From Savagea sp. (GTDB taxonomy: Bacteria; Bacillota; Bacilli; Bacillales_A; Planococcaceae), in assembly GCA_030152265.1 (NCBI GenBank), contig JASLHQ010000220.1, positions 1 through 6,123 on the forward strand: a DNA stretch of 6,123 nt. Direction: 5' to 3'. The position numbers and the translations under genes are program-made. Below, piece by piece: positions 1 through 5,850 of the stretch (position 1 is its first letter; every line of letters starts with the position of its first letter). The notes below the pieces were generated by a model that was given only the letters and a program-made list of their open reading frames with translations, had not been told where the DNA came from and made no database searches.

Positions 1-51
1 CTTCCACTCCCTTCTACTTATCGTATGCAAAAGTAAGTTTTCTCTTCCACT

Positions 52-966
52 TTACATATTTTGAGTTTTTTTGTTTTTCCATAAGTCTTGTGCCGCCCCT
101 GACCCGAGTATGACCCCGATAATGATGAGAACGAAAGCGAATAGGTGGCGCACGGTTAACGTTTCCCCTAAGAAGACTACGCTCCCCAGCAAGGAGAACA
201 GCGTATTTAAGTTGATGAAAATGGCCGCTTTCGTCGGGCCAATTTCTCCGACTGCGGCATTGTATAACATGTGACCGACGGCCGTTCCGATAATGCCACT
301 TACCGCAAATCCGAGCCAAAACTTCGGTGGTGTTTCCAACATGACGCGCCATTCGCCAGGTTCTTGAATGAAGCCGAGCGCGATGAGAATGACGCTCCCG
401 ATGAGCAACATATACCCGGTCAAAAGACGAGGGTCTAACGTGCGTGCCGCTTTCGCGATAATTAAAAACGATAACACTTGGACTAAAATGGCAATAAAAA
501 TGAATCCGTCTGCCATCGAGAGTCCAGTAAATTCTCCTCCACTCATAAGCGTAACGGAGCTAACTCCGACAAATCCGAAAGCGACGCCGACCCATTGCAG
601 GCGAGACGGATAGTTGCGCAAAATGAGTGCCGTCAGCACAGCGGTCAGGACAGGGCCTGTTCCGAGAATGAGACCCGCACTCGTTCCGGACGTTTGTGTA
701 AGTCCGACGTTTAAAAAGTAATGGTGCATCGTCACGTTTAGCAGTGCACCTCCTGCGATGTACAACCATTCTTTCCCTCGTGGCAGGCGTACGAGACCCA
801 TAACGGATAAGATGATGAAGACACTAATGCCGGCTAGTAAAATACGAAAACCCGTCAATGTGATCGGACCGACGTACGTCAATAAATATTTGAGTAGTGG
901 TAAGTTCATGCCCCAGATGAACATGACGAGCACTGTAATGGCGTATACTTTTGTCATTCGACTCAT
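52..966 (-). CDS. EamA/DMT-family membrane transporter (10 TM exporter)
   Basis: Encodes a 304-residue integral membrane protein of the drug/metabolite transporter superfamily, whose members usually export small metabolites or amino-acid-like compounds; the substrate cannot be read from sequence. Two EamA repeats are visible, about residues 5-140 and 150-290, giving ten predicted helices. Family signatures are FIWGMN (16-21), GFRILLAG (39-46), the GTGPVLTAVL region (102-111), and in the second repeat GPTKAAIFINL (243-253) followed by FLGE (265-268). Length is typical (about 290-310). The tail is short and basic (KNKK, 297-300), as expected for a cytoplasmic C-terminus. The ATG at 966 is chosen because AGAGGGG lies about 10 nt upstream; an in-frame ATG three codons later is possible. 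The gene follows a terminated operon on the same strand, so it probably has its own promoter. I see no convincing terminator in the 51 bases left after it. The protein has no cysteine. Family assignment is secure, substrate unknown. Confidence 0.93.
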   Translation of the reverse strand: MSRMTKVYAITVLVMFIWGMNLPLLKYLLTYVGPITLTGFRILLAGISVFIILSVMGLVRLPRGKEWLYIAGGALLNVTMHHYFLNVGLTQTSGTSAGLILGTGPVLTAVLTALILRNYPSRLQWVGVAFGFVGVSSVTLMSGGEFTGLSMADGFIFIAILVQVLSFLIIAKAARTLDPRLLTGYMLLIGSVILIALGFIQEPGEWRVMLETPPKFWLGFAVSGIIGTAVGHMLYNAAVGEIGPTKAAIFINLNTLFSLLGSVVFLGETLTVRHLFAFVLIIIGVILGSGAAQDLWKNKKTQNM

Positions 967-999
967 GCGTCTTCTTCCCCTCTTTGTTTGACTATTGCT

Positions 1000-1029
1000 A
1001 TCGTATCATTTCCGACAAAAAAACGACAA
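1000..1029 (-). promoter_or_regulatory. weak candidate promoter for the EamA gene
   Basis: On the minus strand TTGTCG (plus 1024-1029) and TACGAT (plus 1000-1005) are separated by 18 nt, each matching four of six sigma-A consensus positions. The -35 element would lie inside the right-hand arm of the terminator of the preceding gene. The case rests mainly on the terminator between the two genes implying a new start somewhere in 967-1016. Read-through from upstream is the alternative. Confidence 0.25.
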
Positions 1030-1064
1030 GTGTCTGAAGTAGCGTTCTACTCCTCACTTGTCGT
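1017..1064 (-). terminator. intrinsic terminator of the membrane fusion operon
   Basis: The arms ACGACAAGTG (1023-1032) and CACTTGTCGT (1055-1064) pair perfectly over 10 bp. A second inner stem, AGTAG (1038-1042) with CTACT (1047-1051) around a CGTT loop, makes a two-part hairpin. On the minus strand it runs directly into seven T residues (plus 1017-1023), which fixes the direction. It begins only five bases after the stop codon of the fusion protein gene, so nothing else is transcribed with that gene by default. Confidence 0.88.
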
Positions 1065-1069
1065 TCTCT

Positions 1070-2311
1070 CTATTCAACGAAATATTTTACGTAGTTTTTC
1101 CATCCGAACGTCTTCCACGCTTCACGCTCTGGCCACGTCATGCGGAGAGGTAGGCCGACACGTGTTGAGTCGAGTGCGTCTTTCAAGACGACTTCTCCTT
1201 CCGCCAAACTCATCGTAATCGCATCATTTTCTAAAATGAAGTCGATCGCGATCATTTCTTTCGTCGGAATCCCTTCTTCGTTCAAAACGTAGACGAGTCC
1301 TTCGTTCGTCGATTCACGTTCGAGGTAGTCGAGCGGTACGACGACGCTATCTGTCGCTTCTTGACCGATGAGTGCGATGTCGTAACGTTTGCCGTACGGT
1401 TGTTCTTCTACTGTTCCGAGCGGGTCGACACGAACTTCATACAAGTTTTGCATCTGTTCGTCATCGAATGCTTTTTCGAACAGTTCGAGTGTAGAAGAAG
1501 TTTTCGCTGGAATTGTATCGAGACGATCTAACGTCCCTTCCCCGCGCTCTTCAAATTCGTCATACGTAATGAGGACGTCATTGCCGAGCATTAAGTCTTC
1601 CCACTCTTCTTCCGTCACGTACGTCACTAAATCAGCCGCTTCACTATAAATGTCAATCGTCGGGCGATTGCTATGACGGTCGACGTGTGCGACGACTCCC
1701 GAAATCGGGCTAACGATCGCTGGACGGACGTAGCTTTGGTCAATTTGGTAATCGAGCATATTTAACTGACGGTCGATGCTCGCAAGTTCACGTTCCGCTT
1801 CTGCGATCGCTTGGGCGTATGAACCGCGTTGATCCATCTTCACGTTAAATTCTAAGTTCAATTCTTCTTCAAGTTGAGATAATGAAGAGTTTACAGACTC
1901 CTCACTTTCCGCACTTGAACGTTCTTCTTGTAGCATCGCAACCGTATCTTCAATACGTTCGCGTTGTGTCTCAAGAGCGCTCTGTTCGGCAACCCACGCG
2001 TCGACTTGTCCGTCGATACGCTCCGTTTCGAGCAAGACGAGTTCATCTCCTGCGTACACCGTATCTCCTTCTTGAATGAGCCACTGTTCGATCGCTTCTT
2101 CGTCATTGACGTAAAGCGTCACAATTTCACGTGGTGCGAGGTAACTCGGCTTTTCAATCTCTTGACGAATGTCCTCTTCTTCAGCGATGAATGACTGCTT
2201 CACAATTTTCGTCTTGGCAATCGTGCTCTCCTCTGAAAATACTAAATAACTATTCACAGCGACAAAGATTGATAAAGCGAGTGACGTAATGATAACTAAC
2301 CACTTTTTCAT
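1070..2311 (-). CDS. HlyD/YknX-like membrane fusion (periplasmic-adaptor type) protein
   Basis: Encodes 413 residues resembling the adaptor subunit of MacAB/YknXYZ-type efflux pumps, which is anchored in the cytoplasmic membrane with its bulk outside. Residues 1-26 form an uncleaved-looking signal anchor (MKKW then a hydrophobic stretch). A split lipoyl/biotinyl-like domain is visible: first half about 58-98 with EGDTVYAGDELVLLETE (81-97), second half about 195-212 with IVSPISGVVAHVD (199-211). Between them, about 101-190 is a Glu/Gln/Arg-rich coiled-coil hairpin. After it, about 215-300 looks like the beta-barrel domain and 305-385 the membrane-proximal domain. The protein is strikingly acidic and has no cysteine. 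The C-terminal tail (391-413) carries three tryptophans (393, 399, 404) and I know no counterpart for it. The ATG at 2311 overlaps the stop of the preceding membrane protein gene (ATGA) and has a strong Shine-Dalgarno. Unusually, no ABC ATPase or permease gene follows before the terminator. The adaptor fold is a confident call; its transport partner is unknown. Confidence 0.85.
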   Translation of the reverse strand: MKKWLVIITSLALSIFVAVNSYLVFSEESTIAKTKIVKQSFIAEEEDIRQEIEKPSYLAPREIVTLYVNDEEAIEQWLIQEGDTVYAGDELVLLETERIDGQVDAWVAEQSALETQRERIEDTVAMLQEERSSAESEESVNSSLSQLEEELNLEFNVKMDQRGSYAQAIAEAERELASIDRQLNMLDYQIDQSYVRPAIVSPISGVVAHVDRHSNRPTIDIYSEAADLVTYVTEEEWEDLMLGNDVLITYDEFEERGEGTLDRLDTIPAKTSSTLELFEKAFDDEQMQNLYEVRVDPLGTVEEQPYGKRYDIALIGQEATDSVVVPLDYLERESTNEGLVYVLNEEGIPTKEMIAIDFILENDAITMSLAEGEVVLKDALDSTRVGLPLRMTWPEREAWKTFGWKNYVKYFVE

Positions 2312-2991
2312 CGGACGCCACCTCCCATAATCGAACGATATAAGTCATCGAAAGGAGTTAAGCTAAGCCCCGCGATAATTAATGTCATAAATAAGTGCAA
2401 ACCGATCACGATGACGAGCGCATTTTTCCCATTCGGTTCAATCGCTTTAATAAAACGATATTGCAACAACACAATTAAAATTGTGAAGATTGACCATTGA
2501 TTGAGAAAATAAACGATAAATTCATTATCAATCCATCGGTGCGCTAACGGACCGAATGAAAAAATGGACAATGAAGCGACTTCATCACGCATAACAAAAA
2601 GTAAAGTTAACAATGCTTTGTCAGCGATATACAAACTTGCTACAATGAGTTGTAAAGGTAAAAAAGCACGGTACGGAATTTCAGTAAATGCCGCAAAAAT
2701 AAAAGATATTCCGAAAATAATGAATGCGACATACAGTCCGCTATACACTAAACTTCCTATCAATGACGTGAGACGTGCTATTTGATACATCGCCTCCCCT
2801 TCTTGCGCTAAAATGTGCATCACCGTATGTGAGCCGAAACCGTACACATTACGGAACCCGAACAGCAAGAAAGAAATAGCAAAGACGAGAAACAACGCAC
2901 GTTTTGTCGGACGCAACTCACCTTGCATCGTATGTGTTGCAAGTTGTTCTGGGCGCGTCATGTAATGAAAATGACGATAATCATAAACCAT
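2308..2991 (-). CDS. five-TM membrane protein, possibly YknW/Yip1-like
   Basis: Encodes a 227-residue integral membrane protein. Helices are predicted at about 31-50, 76-102, 109-135, 158-178 and 190-212, with an N-terminal soluble segment of about 30 residues (it contains RPEQLATHTMQGELRPTK) and a short C-terminus ending MGGGVR. Five helices, a soluble N-terminus with an RP-containing segment, and a length near 230 resemble Yip1-type proteins such as Bacillus YknW, which sits beside the YknX adaptor. I cannot align it confidently, so this is inference from topology and context. It shares a transcription unit with the downstream fusion protein through a 4-bp ATGA overlap, so the two products very likely work together at the membrane. 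The start at 2991 is an ATG preceded by AGGGAG about 10 nt away. Sampled GC (2461-2700) is about 35%, clearly below its operon partner, though AT-rich hydrophobic codons explain part of that. There are no catalytic motifs and no cysteine. It is certainly a real gene; the family is uncertain. Confidence 0.82.
   Translation of the reverse strand: MVYDYRHFHYMTRPEQLATHTMQGELRPTKRALFLVFAISFLLFGFRNVYGFGSHTVMHILAQEGEAMYQIARLTSLIGSLVYSGLYVAFIIFGISFIFAAFTEIPYRAFLPLQLIVASLYIADKALLTLLFVMRDEVASLSIFSFGPLAHRWIDNEFIVYFLNQWSIFTILIVLLQYRFIKAIEPNGKNALVIVIGLHLFMTLIIAGLSLTPFDDLYRSIMGGGVR
2318..2326 (-). promoter_or_regulatory. Shine-Dalgarno inside the upstream gene's glycine codons
   Basis: The minus-strand motif GGGAGGTGG (plus 2318-2326) is a near-perfect Shine-Dalgarno with an 8-nt spacer from GGGAGGT to the ATG at 2311. 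It is formed by the glycine codons of the C-terminal MGGGVR of the preceding membrane protein. Together with the ATGA stop/start overlap this points to translational coupling of the two genes and supports the chosen start of the fusion protein. Confidence 0.8.
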
Positions 2992-3026
2992 AAACGGAAT
3001 CTCCCTCTTCCTTCATAATCTCTTTC

Positions 3027-3055
3027 ATCATACCCTTTTTTGCTTCATTTAAAAA
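3027..3055 (-). promoter_or_regulatory. candidate sigma-A promoter of the membrane protein/adaptor operon
   Basis: Minus-strand TATGAT (plus 3027-3032) matches five of six -10 positions and lies 17 nt from a poor -35, TTTTTA (plus 3050-3055). It would start RNA near 3020, leaving a leader of about 28 nt before the ATG at 2991. It lies between the terminator of the 113-residue gene and the operon start, where a promoter is expected. The weak -35 leaves room for an activator or another site. Confidence 0.4.
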
Positions 3056-3106
3056 CCATTACACTAAAAATCTTTCAAAATTGAAGTTTATATACGAGCC
3101 GTTTGC

Positions 3107-3150
3107 AAATAAATAGAGTGAATGTTCTACGTGAAAGAACATTCACTCTA
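3107..3150 (-). terminator. intrinsic terminator of the 113-residue gene
   Basis: A perfect 15-bp inverted repeat, TAGAGTGAATGTTCT (3114-3128) with AGAACATTCACTCTA (3136-3150), encloses a 7-nt loop. On the minus strand it leads into a T-rich but interrupted tract (TATTTATTTG), and it starts 13 bases after the stop codon of the 113-residue gene. The plus-strand side lacks a T-run, so it should act mainly on minus-strand transcripts. Confidence 0.75.
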
Positions 3151-3163
3151 TCCTTCGTAATTT

Positions 3164-3505
3164 CTATTTATATTCTTTGCGTGTCGCGAGTTGGAATACC
3201 ATATCACATACTTCTAATTTCTCCTCAAATCGCAAAGTGAAAAAGCGAATTAAATATTGAAATTGATTCGCTTCCTGCATGTTGTCTTCAGTTTGAGTTG
3301 CATGCCAAAATTTAATTTTTCGATCGAGACAATCGATTTGAATTAAATGTTTATACGTACGATACAACGATGGATAAATTATATTGAATTGTCCAACTGA
3401 CAAATCATATTTTTCGAGATTCTTCATTCGTACTTCTTTGAAAAACTCACGGACTTTCACAATATCATCTGGCAGACTAGGCATAGACAATACAATTTTC
3501 TCCAA
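3164..3505 (-). CDS. hypothetical 113-residue protein, divergent from the XRE regulator
   Basis: I do not recognise this protein. It is 113 residues, soluble, rich in charged and aromatic residues, with no signal peptide or membrane segment. It looks largely helical: one likely amphipathic helix at about 14-32 (DIVKVREFFKEVRMKNLEK), a tyrosine-rich centre (34-53), a short strand-like segment KIKFWHATQ (63-71), and a C-terminal helix around 76-107. It has two cysteines (59, 100) and no metal or catalytic motif that I can see. The start is TTG at 3505, preceded by GGGGTG with a 9-nt spacer. The first in-frame ATG (3484) has only a GGAG about 15 nt away, so TTG is preferred. It is transcribed away from an XRE-type repressor across a large palindrome and ends in its own terminator, which makes it a likely target of that repressor. 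Sampled GC (3181-3480) is about 34%, low for the window, compatible with recent acquisition. A real gene is likely; its function is unknown. Confidence 0.7.
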   Translation of the reverse strand: MEKIVLSMPSLPDDIVKVREFFKEVRMKNLEKYDLSVGQFNIIYPSLYRTYKHLIQIDCLDRKIKFWHATQTEDNMQEANQFQYLIRFFTLRFEEKLEVCDMVFQLATRKEYK

Positions 3506-3550
3506 CTATCCCTTCACCCCATTTGTATTTTTCTGATAATTTACTATATT

Positions 3551-3579
3551 TTTCTATCGTTTTGATAGGGAACTAACAA
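3551..3579 (-). promoter_or_regulatory. candidate promoter of the 113-residue gene, overlapping the palindrome
   Basis: On the minus strand TTGTTA (plus 3574-3579) and TAGAAA (plus 3551-3556) are exactly 17 nt apart, each matching four of six sigma-A positions. The -35 lies inside the left arm of the 34-bp palindrome, so a protein bound there would block polymerase. A competing -10, TATAGT (plus 3543-3548), is closer to consensus but has no acceptable -35. The small inverted repeat CTATC/GATAG (3554-3568) lies in the same stretch. Confidence 0.4.
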
Positions 3580-3609
3580 TATGTTAACAGTTTGTTAGTT
3601 CCATCAAAA
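3560..3609. promoter_or_regulatory. large palindromic operator between divergent genes
   Basis: The core 3569-3602 is a 34-bp palindrome centred between 3585 and 3586. The outer arms GGAACTAACAA (3569-3579) and TTGTTAGTTCC (3592-3602) match perfectly. The centre TGTTAACA (3582-3589) is itself palindromic about the same axis, leaving only two mismatched base pairs. Beyond the core, TTTTGAT (3560-3566) and ATCAAAA (3603-3609) also match if a two-base AG bulge is allowed. The unit TGTTAR occurs at 3573-3578 (reverse), 3582-3589 (both strands) and 3593-3598 (forward), about 11 bp apart, so the sites face the same side of the helix. This is what a cooperative dimeric HTH repressor would bind. It covers the likely -35 of the minus-strand gene and a weak plus-strand TTGATA (3562-3567). 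I could not settle the plus-strand promoter; TACAGT at 3627-3632 is another possible -10. Binding by the XRE protein is inferred. Confidence 0.72.
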
Positions 3610-3655
3610 AATGTTCTGTTCTTTTTTACAGTAAAGAGAGAAAGGGTGAGCTATT

Positions 3656-4147
3656 ATGCGTTCTTTTGGAGCACAATTTAAAGAATATCGTGAAAGTTAT
3701 TTAAACATTACACAAACAGAGGCAGCGGCCGCTTTAAATATGAAAAAAGAATCCCTCTCTCAATACGAACGAGATCACCGAAAATTTCCGCCAGAAGACT
3801 ATAAATTAGCGCGGGAAGTTTTTCAAATACCGGACGATTATTTTATCGCGATGGTGACCGGTGTTCCTTTAAAATCTGTTCGCGCGAAAGAACAGTCTTT
3901 GCCTGAAGTGACGAAAGATTTACGCGTTTCTTATCAACATCACTTTCTCGAACAGTTCGAAGACGTCATCCTTCAAAATGATGAGATGCGAGAATTGATC
4001 GCATTAGTCGCTTTGCTCGATAAAAAATATCAACGACAACTGTTAAATACATTTAAAGGTTTTACAAGTTTATATCAAAATGAAATTACAAAAAATGAAC
4101 GTTTAGAAAAAGAACTCGATGAGTGCAAACGTCAATCGAAAGCTTAA
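3656..4147 (+). CDS. XRE-family helix-turn-helix transcriptional regulator
   Basis: Encodes a 163-residue DNA-binding protein of the Cro/CI (XRE) type. The N-terminal HTH covers about residues 4-65: first helix FGAQFKEYRES (4-14), then ITQTEAAAALNM (18-29) as the second helix and turn, and KKESLSQYERD (30-40) as the recognition helix, followed by the family's usual xPPxD segment and LAxxFxIPDDYF. The remaining 100 residues show no sensor or peptidase domain; 85-140 looks helical and 141-160 is a charged, probably coiled-coil tail that could mediate oligomerisation. The ATG at 3656 has AAAGGGTG with a 7-nt spacer. It is divergent from the 113-residue gene across a large palindrome and has its own terminator, so it is most likely an autoregulated repressor of itself and that gene. 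It is longer than a minimal XRE protein (about 70-110) but lacks the LexA-like domain of phage CI. The DNA-binding call is secure; target and signal are inferred. Confidence 0.9.
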   Translation: MRSFGAQFKEYRESYLNITQTEAAAALNMKKESLSQYERDHRKFPPEDYKLAREVFQIPDDYFIAMVTGVPLKSVRAKEQSLPEVTKDLRVSYQHHFLEQFEDVILQNDEMRELIALVALLDKKYQRQLLNTFKGFTSLYQNEITKNERLEKELDECKRQSKA

Positions 4148-4191
4148 AGAAAAAGTGGAATAACTCTCCACTTCTTTCTTTAAGCTTTTTT
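4139..4191 (+). terminator. long-stem intrinsic terminator of the XRE gene
   Basis: AAAGCTTAAAGAAA (4139-4152) pairs with TTTCTTTAAGCTTT (4175-4188), and AAGTGGA (4153-4159) with TCCACTT (4167-4173), giving 21 bp interrupted by one bulged C (4174) and closed by a 7-nt loop. A T-run (4186-4191) follows on the plus strand. The left arm includes the last two sense codons and the TAA stop of the regulator, so a terminating ribosome will cover part of the stem. It separates the regulator from the next operon. Confidence 0.85.
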
Positions 4192-4207
4192 CATTCGTAA
4201 CGTTCGG

Positions 4208-4236
4208 TTTTCACAACGACAAAAAACATGTATAAT
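4208..4236 (+). promoter_or_regulatory. sigma-A promoter of the SWIM-family operon
   Basis: A perfect -10 TATAAT (4231-4236) sits 17 nt from TTTTCA (4208-4213), which matches four of six -35 positions. Transcription would start near 4243 and give a leader of about 66 nt before the ATG at 4309. The leader contains an imperfect inverted repeat (GTTTA 4250-4254 with TAAAC 4277-4281, inner GACA 4261-4264 with TGTC 4269-4272) and then the ribosome binding site AAAGGAG (4291-4297). The upstream terminator makes an independent promoter necessary here. Confidence 0.68.
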
Positions 4237-4308
4237 TGGTAAAATATACGTTTATCGATTGACATAGATGTCGAAGTAAACCGATGTGCGAAAGGAGTCT
4301 TTTTTATT

Positions 4309-5850
4309 ATGTTTTCTGAAGAAACGATCCCTCTATTTTTTGCTACGCGTGCGGAATCTGCTATGGAAAGTGCCTTACATAATTTAGACCCGATTTTCTC
4401 TTTCGATATCGTGCAAAAAACTTTGCGTGATGTGCGTTTTGGGAATGCGGAATATATGTATTGTGATGAGCGATTTTTGACAGTGACGTGGCGCATTGAA
4501 AATGAAATCGTCTCCTTGCGCTTACATGATGAAGCGCTACTTGAATATGAGACAGAAGGGGTCGATGAGTTTTTATTATTGCCGATTTTTTTAACGTATC
4601 AGTTGTTCTTCTCGTTACAGGAGCGTCTTTCGAGATGGCGTTCGACCGGCTCAGCGAAAGCACCTGAACGCTCTCCTGAGTCGTGGTTGGAGCACTTTAC
4701 ACAATTGACACGACAACTTAATAAAAATGACTATCGTTCGATTCGCGAATTAGAACGCCAACAAACATTCATTCGAGAGCAATTCGTTCCTTTCCAACCG
4801 TATGAATGGGAATGGCGACCGATCTTCAATTTGTATCAATCGTTGTTAATGGCAGAGACGTTACTCCCCCAAATTTCACGCATTTTAACGAATCAGCCTG
4901 AACTTCTACAATACGAAAATTGGATTGCGGAGCGCTTAGTGGAAGATTTGTTAGATGAGATCGAGCGTGCGGTCGGTCAAATGGTCGTCTCGCACACGTT
5001 GTTCGGCATCGAGCCTTTTTTATTGAAGTTGCCTGAGCTCATTGCTCGTGCGACGATGCAAACGACAGATTTGTTCAAACCGCGATTTAGCTTATATCAA
5101 TTGCTCTGGAAGTCTTCTTTAATGTCGTCTACTCAATACGAAGCGGAAAAAGAACGACTCGCGAATTGTACACATCCGGATACTCCGTTTTTCCAAGCGT
5201 TTTTCTTCATTGAAGAAGGGGAAGATATTCCCGCTACTTTCGCGATTCATGATTGGACGGAAAAGCAGTTGCTCACCGCTCTCCATTTCGCAGACTATGC
5301 GGATGCCGAAGATCGAGACGATATCGTTTTAATGATCGCTGACGTTATGGAAAATGAACTGGAAACGTTGTTGCACCGAGATTTAAATCCTTTACTTTTA
5401 ACACAACGGCTCTACATGATCGACCACTTATTTTACTTCACGTCGAAACATCAAGCTGTTCGTGAAAAAATGTTCCGAAAATATCCGTTAGAAAGTCGCG
5501 AACTGTACAGTAACTTATTAATTGAAGAAGAGCGTTTCGATGAATGGTTAGCGTTTAATCAAGCGTTCGAAACGTCTCCTCACATTATTGAAAATCAATT
5601 AGATTTCGTCATTCAAAAAAGCCCGAAACATGCGGTGCTGGCGATGCATCCGTTCGTCTTACGTGAAATCGAACAGAAAACGCGCCCACATTATAAACGT
5701 GCCGTCCGTTTTTTGAAAAAAATGCGCACGTGTGCGAACCGCGGAGGTATGCACAATTGGTGGAATACGTATGTCGAACAGTTGCGTGACTCGTTCCGAC
5801 GTTTGCGTGCATTGCAGGAAGAAATTGAGAAAGGGAAGATTTATTTATGA
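4309..5850 (+). CDS. SWIM zinc-finger family protein with apparently lost zinc ligands (YwqB-like)
   Basis: Encodes 513 residues, soluble, without signal peptide or membrane segments. The C-terminus is the best clue: HYKRAVRFLKKMRT (461-474) and FRRLRALQEEIEKGKIYL (496-513) fit the typical ending of Bacillus SWIM-domain proteins encoded beside SNF2 helicases, as I remember that family, and length (about 500-550) and gene order agree. The SWIM motif, normally CxCP..G.CxH near residue 80, should fall in LEYETEGVDEF (78-88): spacing and glycine (84) are kept, but the four ligand positions are L78, Y80, D86 and F88, so no zinc should bind here. The following helix LLLPIFLTYQLFFSLQERLSRW (89-110) is where the family has its conserved hydrophobic helix. 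The rest (about 125-460) is helix-rich with no catalytic motif seen; cysteines occur only at 52, 287 and 475. The ATG at 4309 has AAAGGAG with an 11-nt spacer. It overlaps the next gene by 4 bp. SWIM proteins are thought to act in DNA or protein binding with chromatin-type helicases; the exact role is unknown. Confidence 0.68.
   Translation: MFSEETIPLFFATRAESAMESALHNLDPIFSFDIVQKTLRDVRFGNAEYMYCDERFLTVTWRIENEIVSLRLHDEALLEYETEGVDEFLLLPIFLTYQLFFSLQERLSRWRSTGSAKAPERSPESWLEHFTQLTRQLNKNDYRSIRELERQQTFIREQFVPFQPYEWEWRPIFNLYQSLLMAETLLPQISRILTNQPELLQYENWIAERLVEDLLDEIERAVGQMVVSHTLFGIEPFLLKLPELIARATMQTTDLFKPRFSLYQLLWKSSLMSSTQYEAEKERLANCTHPDTPFFQAFFFIEEGEDIPATFAIHDWTEKQLLTALHFADYADAEDRDDIVLMIADVMENELETLLHRDLNPLLLTQRLYMIDHLFYFTSKHQAVREKMFRKYPLESRELYSNLLIEEERFDEWLAFNQAFETSPHIIENQLDFVIQKSPKHAVLAMHPFVLREIEQKTRPHYKRAVRFLKKMRTCANRGGMHNWWNTYVEQLRDSFRRLRALQEEIEKGKIYL

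Noticed and set aside
1..51. Possible terminator after the EamA gene, and a CTTCCAC direct repeat (1-7 and 44-50)
   Set aside because: The only hairpin (ACTTA/TAAGT) is five AT-rich pairs with a long loop and no T-run. The 7-base repeat is too short to mean anything.
1389..1649. Serine-rich open frame on the plus strand
   Set aside because: It is the antisense shadow of the adaptor coding sequence, with no start signal of its own.
3114..3150. Perfect 15-bp inverted repeat as an operator or mobile-element end
   Set aside because: Its place just after a stop codon, 7-nt loop and following T-rich tract on the minus strand fit a terminator. No target duplication or transposase is present.
3482..3484. 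ATG as an alternative start of the 113-residue gene
   Set aside because: The nearest GGAG is about 15 nt upstream, too far, whereas the TTG at 3505 has GGGGTG at 9 nt.
3164..4147. Toxin-antitoxin pair or phage CI/Cro switch
   Set aside because: The genes are divergent rather than overlapping in tandem, the 113-residue protein shows no toxin motif, the regulator has no LexA-like peptidase domain, and no integrase or phage gene is nearby.
4259..4264. Perfect TTGACA -35 hexamer
   Set aside because: No acceptable -10 lies 16-19 nt downstream (CGATGT region). The TTTTCA/TATAAT pair at 4208-4236 explains the operon promoter better.
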